A program made the position numbers and the translations under genes. Under the pieces are notes generated by a model that saw only the letters and a list, made by a program, of their open reading frames with translations, made no database searches and had not been told where the DNA came from. A stretch of DNA of 11,003 bases from Flavobacteriaceae bacterium (GTDB taxonomy: Bacteria > Bacteroidota > Bacteroidia > Flavobacteriales > Flavobacteriaceae), in NCBI GenBank assembly GCA_947472705.1, contig CANJDA010000068.1, forward strand, positions 1 through 11,003, written 5' to 3'. Below, piece after piece: positions 7,830 to 11,003 of the stretch; positions within the stretch are counted from its first letter, which is position 1, and each line of letters opens with the position of its first letter.

Positions 7830-9281
7830 ATGTCCGAAAACTTAAATCATACAAACTCGTCTTTGTATAGTGAAGACTTGGCTCCGGTATCCAACGAAAA
7901 AAGAACCTGGACCACTTGGAATTATGCTGCATTATGGATAAGCATGAGTCTTTGTATTCCAACCTATATGCTGTCGAGTTCCTTGATTGAAGGAGGTATG
8001 AATTGGTGGCAAGCAATACTAACAATTTTTCTAGGAAATACCATTGTACTAATTCCAATGATTTTAAATGGTCATGCGGGAGCCAAATACGGAATACCGT
8101 TTCCAGTTTTTGCCAGAGCAAGTTTCGGAACTATCGGCGCTAATATACCTGCTATGCTTAGAGCAATTGTAGCTTGCGGTTGGTTCGGCATACAAACCTG
8201 GATCGGCGGATTTGCGATGTATCAAATGGTTCGCCTTTGGATGCCTAGCATAGAAACTTTACCACAAATTTTTCCGGATTCCTTCGGATTACAAACCGGA
8301 CCGGCGATTTGTTTTTTCCTATTTTGGTTATTGAATATGTATGTGGTGTATTTAGGAGTTGAAAGCATCAGAAAGTTATTGGTTTTTAAAGCCATCTTTT
8401 TACCGTTAGCAGCCTTAGCCTTATTGTTTTGGGCCATTAGTGCGGCACATGGATTGGGACCCATATTAGAAATACATTCTAAATTTACTAGTTCTGTAGA
8501 CTTCTTCCATTTCTTCTTTCCAGCCTTGACAGGAATGGTGGGATTTTGGGCAACTTTATCATTAAACATTCCTGATTTCACAAGATACGCCACTTCACAG
8601 CAAGCACAAATCAAAGGACAAATTTACGGATTACCAACATCCATGACGCTTTTTGCATTTGTTGGTGTAGTAGTTACTTCTGCAACAGCTATTGTATTCG
8701 GAACTATGATTTGGGATCCAGTAGTTTTAGCTGGAAAATTCGATAGCAAACTATTAGTAAGTATTGCCATGATTGCTGTGGCCATTTCGACATTGGCAAC
8801 CAATATCGCTGCCAATATTGTGAGTCCAGCCAATGATTTTGCCAATTTATCTCCATCAAAAATAGATTTCAGAAAAGGAGGTTACATAACAGGAATTATA
8901 GGTATTCTAATATTCCCATGGAAGTTAATAGCAGACCCAACAGGTTATATTTTCACATGGTTGGTGGGCTATTCAAGTCTACTCGGACCGGTGGGGGGAA
9001 TCATGATTGTCGATTATTATTTTATCCGAAAACAGACATTGGTTGTTGACGATTTATACAATACTAAAGGGATTTATGCTTTTTCAAAAGGATTTAATTT
9101 CAAAGCAATCATCGCTTTATTGATAGGAATTGTGCCTAACGTTCCCGGATTTTTTACGACTATAAAAGTAATTCCAGTAGATATGTTTCCAAATTGGATA
9201 ATCGGATTATACAGTTATGCGTGGTTCGTAGGCTTTGCCTTAAGTGGTTTTGTTTATTGGTTATTAATGAAGAAAAAATAA
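7830..9281 (+). CDS. NCS1-family nucleobase:cation symporter, probably pyrimidine uptake
   Basis: This is a 483-residue inner-membrane transporter of the nucleobase-cation-symport-1 (Mhp1-like) family, inferred to import uracil, thymine or a dihydropyrimidine/hydantoin for the enzymes of the operon. About 12 membrane segments are visible, roughly at 33-53, 60-80, 103-128, 158-178, 182-205, 229-247, 265-285, 306-330, 351-365, 367-393, 425-440 and 459-479. Family motifs: an N-terminal TWTTWNYAALWISMS leading into helix 1; ACGWFGIQTW with Trp118 and Gln122, matching the substrate-stacking Trp and Gln of Mhp1 helix 3; GFWATLSLNIPDFTR with Trp240, the second stacking Trp; and NIAANIVSPANDF with Asn325 and Asn329 in the helix 8 region. 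The cation used and the exact base transported cannot be read from sequence. It is 11 bases after the aminotransferase gene and 11 before dihydropyrimidinase. Confidence 0.88.
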   Translation: MSENLNHTNSSLYSEDLAPVSNEKRTWTTWNYAALWISMSLCIPTYMLSSSLIEGGMNWWQAILTIFLGNTIVLIPMILNGHAGAKYGIPFPVFARASFGTIGANIPAMLRAIVACGWFGIQTWIGGFAMYQMVRLWMPSIETLPQIFPDSFGLQTGPAICFFLFWLLNMYVVYLGVESIRKLLVFKAIFLPLAALALLFWAISAAHGLGPILEIHSKFTSSVDFFHFFFPALTGMVGFWATLSLNIPDFTRYATSQQAQIKGQIYGLPTSMTLFAFVGVVVTSATAIVFGTMIWDPVVLAGKFDSKLLVSIAMIAVAISTLATNIAANIVSPANDFANLSPSKIDFRKGGYITGIIGILIFPWKLIADPTGYIFTWLVGYSSLLGPVGGIMIVDYYFIRKQTLVVDDLYNTKGIYAFSKGFNFKAIIALLIGIVPNVPGFFTTIKVIPVDMFPNWIIGLYSYAWFVGFALSGFVYWLLMKKK

Positions 9282-9292
9282 ACATTAAGATT

Positions 9293-10675
9293 ATGAGTAT
9301 TTTAATTAAAAATGGAAGAATTATTACCGCTACCGATGATTATGTGGCTGATATTTATATAGAAGGCGAAACAATTTCGGCCATCGGTAAAAACTTAAAC
9401 ATAACAGCTGATGAAGTAATCGATGCCTCAGGGAAATTAGTAATGCCTGGCGGAATTGATCCTCACGTGCATTTAGATATGCCGTTTATGGGAACTTATA
9501 GTAGTGATAATTATGAAACAGGAACGCGCGCAGCTCTTTATGGCGGAACGACAACAGTGATTGATTTCATTCTGCAAACACAAGGCAAAAGTCTACAATC
9601 GGCACTACAAGAATGGAAAGGCAGAAGCGACAACAATGCCGTGGGTGATTACAGTTTCCATATGGCGGTAACCGATTTTAATGAAGAAACCAAAAAAGAA
9701 ATTCAACATTTTATAGAAGTTGAAGGCATCACGTCTTTCAAAACGTTTATGGCATACAAAGGGGCTTTGATGATTGACGATAGACAAATGGTGGGCTTAA
9801 TGCAGGAAGTGAAAAAGCATGGTGGCTTAATCAATGTGCATGCTACCAATGGAGATATGATTGACTTCTTAATTGCCAAACATAAATCAGAAGGAAAACT
9901 AGCTCCATTATACCATTATTTATCCCAACCCGAAGTTACCGAAGCAGAAGCCAGTAGTCGCTTTGCCGATATGGCCGATTATACGGGTTGTCCGGGTTAT
10001 ATTGTACACCTGACTTGTGAAGGAGCCTTAAATGCAGTGCGATTCGCAACCAGAAGAAACCAACATGTATTTGTAGAAACTTGTATTCAATATTTGATTT
10101 TGGATGCGAGTTTGTATGAACAAAACTTTGAAGGAGCAAAATGGGTAATGTCACCACCATTGCGTGAAAAGAAAGACCAAGAGACTCTTTGGGCTGGTCT
10201 GAATCAAGGATTGGTGAATGTTGTTGCGACTGATCATTGTCCGTTTATGTGGGAACAAAAACTAATGGGTAAAGATGATTTCTCTAAAATTCCAAATGGA
10301 CATCCAGCAATTGAAAACCGAATGGAATTACTTTTCAGCGAAGGCGTAAACAAGGGCAGAATCACGTTGAATAAATATGTAGAAGTGGCGTCAACCAATG
10401 CCGCTAAGATTTTTGGAATGTTCCCTAAAAAAGGAACCATTGCTATTGGTAGCGATGCCGATATTGTATTAATTGATGCCAATGAAAAACATACCCTATC
10501 CGCTAAAACCCATCACATGAATGTCGACTATAGCGGCTATGAAGGCTGGGAACTTACCGGAAAAGTAAAAACCGTTTTACTTAGAGGCAAGGTAGTAATC
10601 GATAACAACGAATGCAAAGTGCAAAAAGGCTACGGGCAATTTGTGAAACGAAATAAAGTAGAAGGAAAAATATAA
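9293..10675 (+). CDS. hydA: Dihydropyrimidinase (D-hydantoinase)
   Basis: This 460-residue cytoplasmic amidohydrolase opens the ring of dihydrouracil or dihydrothymine to N-carbamoyl-beta-alanine or N-carbamoyl-3-aminoisobutyrate. The complete binuclear metal site is visible: His58 and His60 in DPHVHLD, the carbamylated Lys150 in SFKTFMAYK, His183 in NVHATNGD, His239 in IVHLTCEG and Asp314 in ATDHCPF. Tyr155 in the same MAYK motif is the substrate-contacting Tyr of the family, and the C-terminal DYSGYEGWELTGK segment is typical. The start at 9293 is preferred over an in-frame ATG at 9194. The longer version would overlap the transporter gene by 88 bases with a Cys-rich N-terminus unlike the family, while 9293 begins the standard SILIKNGRIIT strand and places the metal ligands at canonical numbers. 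Spacing is 11 bases from the transporter and 4 bases to the next gene. Confidence 0.92.
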   Translation: MSILIKNGRIITATDDYVADIYIEGETISAIGKNLNITADEVIDASGKLVMPGGIDPHVHLDMPFMGTYSSDNYETGTRAALYGGTTTVIDFILQTQGKSLQSALQEWKGRSDNNAVGDYSFHMAVTDFNEETKKEIQHFIEVEGITSFKTFMAYKGALMIDDRQMVGLMQEVKKHGGLINVHATNGDMIDFLIAKHKSEGKLAPLYHYLSQPEVTEAEASSRFADMADYTGCPGYIVHLTCEGALNAVRFATRRNQHVFVETCIQYLILDASLYEQNFEGAKWVMSPPLREKKDQETLWAGLNQGLVNVVATDHCPFMWEQKLMGKDDFSKIPNGHPAIENRMELLFSEGVNKGRITLNKYVEVASTNAAKIFGMFPKKGTIAIGSDADIVLIDANEKHTLSAKTHHMNVDYSGYEGWELTGKVKTVLLRGKVVIDNNECKVQKGYGQFVKRNKVEGKI

Positions 10676-10679
10676 TCCT

Positions 10680-11003
10680 ATGGCAAGAATAGTAAAATCA
10701 GGCTTGATCCAGTTGAGTTTAGCCAAAACAGAAGGCGAAGGAACCATTGCGGAAATCATGGAGGCTATGGTGCAAAAGCATATCCCTTATATAGAAGAAG
10801 CCGGAAAACAAGGCGTTCAGATTCTGTGTTTTCAGGAAATTTTCAATACGCCTTATTTCTGTCCAGGACAAGACAGCGCTTGGTACGCTTCGGCAGAATC
10901 AGTGCCTGGTCCAACTACAGAAAGAATGCAAGTATATGCTAAGAAATATGACATGGTAATTATTGTTCCTGTTTATGAAAAAGATCAAGCAGGGGTTTTA
11001 TAC
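10680..11003 (+). CDS. Beta-ureidopropionase (N-carbamoyl-beta-alanine amidohydrolase), 3' end missing
   Basis: The frame is open from the ATG at 10680 to the window end, giving 108 codons. The N-terminus MARIVKSGLIQLSLAK is the usual first strand of a nitrilase-superfamily enzyme, and LCFQEIFNTPYFCPGQD contains Glu53, the catalytic glutamate of the Glu-Lys-Cys triad; Lys and Cys lie beyond the edge. The NTPYFCPGQD sequence with tryptophan and tyrosine soon after is characteristic of the beta-ureidopropionase / N-carbamoyl amidase branch. The expected reaction is N-carbamoyl-beta-alanine to beta-alanine, CO2 and ammonia, linking dihydropyrimidinase, 4 bases upstream, to the aminotransferase. 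N-carbamoylputrescine amidase is a close relative, but the neighbours argue for the pyrimidine role. Full length is expected to be about 290 residues or somewhat more. Confidence 0.85.
   Translation, partial: MARIVKSGLIQLSLAKTEGEGTIAEIMEAMVQKHIPYIEEAGKQGVQILCFQEIFNTPYFCPGQDSAWYASAESVPGPTTERMQVYAKKYDMVIIVPVYEKDQAGVLY

Noticed and set aside
7822..8121. Antisense open frame of 99 codons over the start of the transporter gene
   Set aside because: It lies opposite a clearly conserved membrane-protein gene, shows no recognisable domain, and is best explained as a shadow of that gene.

Overview
The window looks like a chromosomal segment from a Bacteroidota bacterium, most probably Flavobacterium or a close relative. 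The basis is the AT-rich, A-rich intergenic DNA without Shine-Dalgarno sequences, an MBG-repeat protein with a C-terminal type IX secretion (T9SS) sorting domain, signal peptides ending in a Phe-Gly-Gln style, and a perfect TAnnTTTG -7 promoter element. No tRNA, rRNA, CRISPR array, insertion sequence or phage gene was seen.

Left part (1-4821) is envelope and secreted-protein territory. A large repeat-rich adhesin-like protein enters from the left edge already open and ends at 2609, followed by a strong intrinsic terminator at 2668-2699. Convergent to it is a small secreted NTF2/SnoaL-like protein (2709-3209, minus strand). Next, on the plus strand, is a secreted PHP-type metallohydrolase with an N-terminal fibronectin-III-like domain (3337-4821).

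Right part (4993-11003, continuing beyond the window) is a tightly packed plus-strand operon whose gene spacings are 15, 11, 11 and 4 bases. In order it encodes an MmsA-type CoA-acylating aldehyde dehydrogenase, a class III aminotransferase, an NCS1 nucleobase transporter, dihydropyrimidinase and the start of beta-ureidopropionase. Together they describe reductive pyrimidine catabolism. Uracil or thymine is imported; dihydropyrimidine is hydrolysed to N-carbamoyl-beta-alanine (or its methyl homologue), then to beta-alanine plus CO2 and ammonia. Beta-alanine is transaminated to malonate semialdehyde, which is oxidised to acetyl-CoA (propionyl-CoA from thymine). The first enzyme, dihydropyrimidine dehydrogenase, is not in the window and is expected just downstream. 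A probable promoter with a perfect -7 box lies in the 171-base gap before the first gene.

The operon is a known pathway. Its interest lies in packaging transport, ring opening and the complete lower carbon route together. I did not find clear evidence of a wholly undescribed system. The least explained items are the secreted PHP protein and the near-identical 252-base repeats at the left edge.
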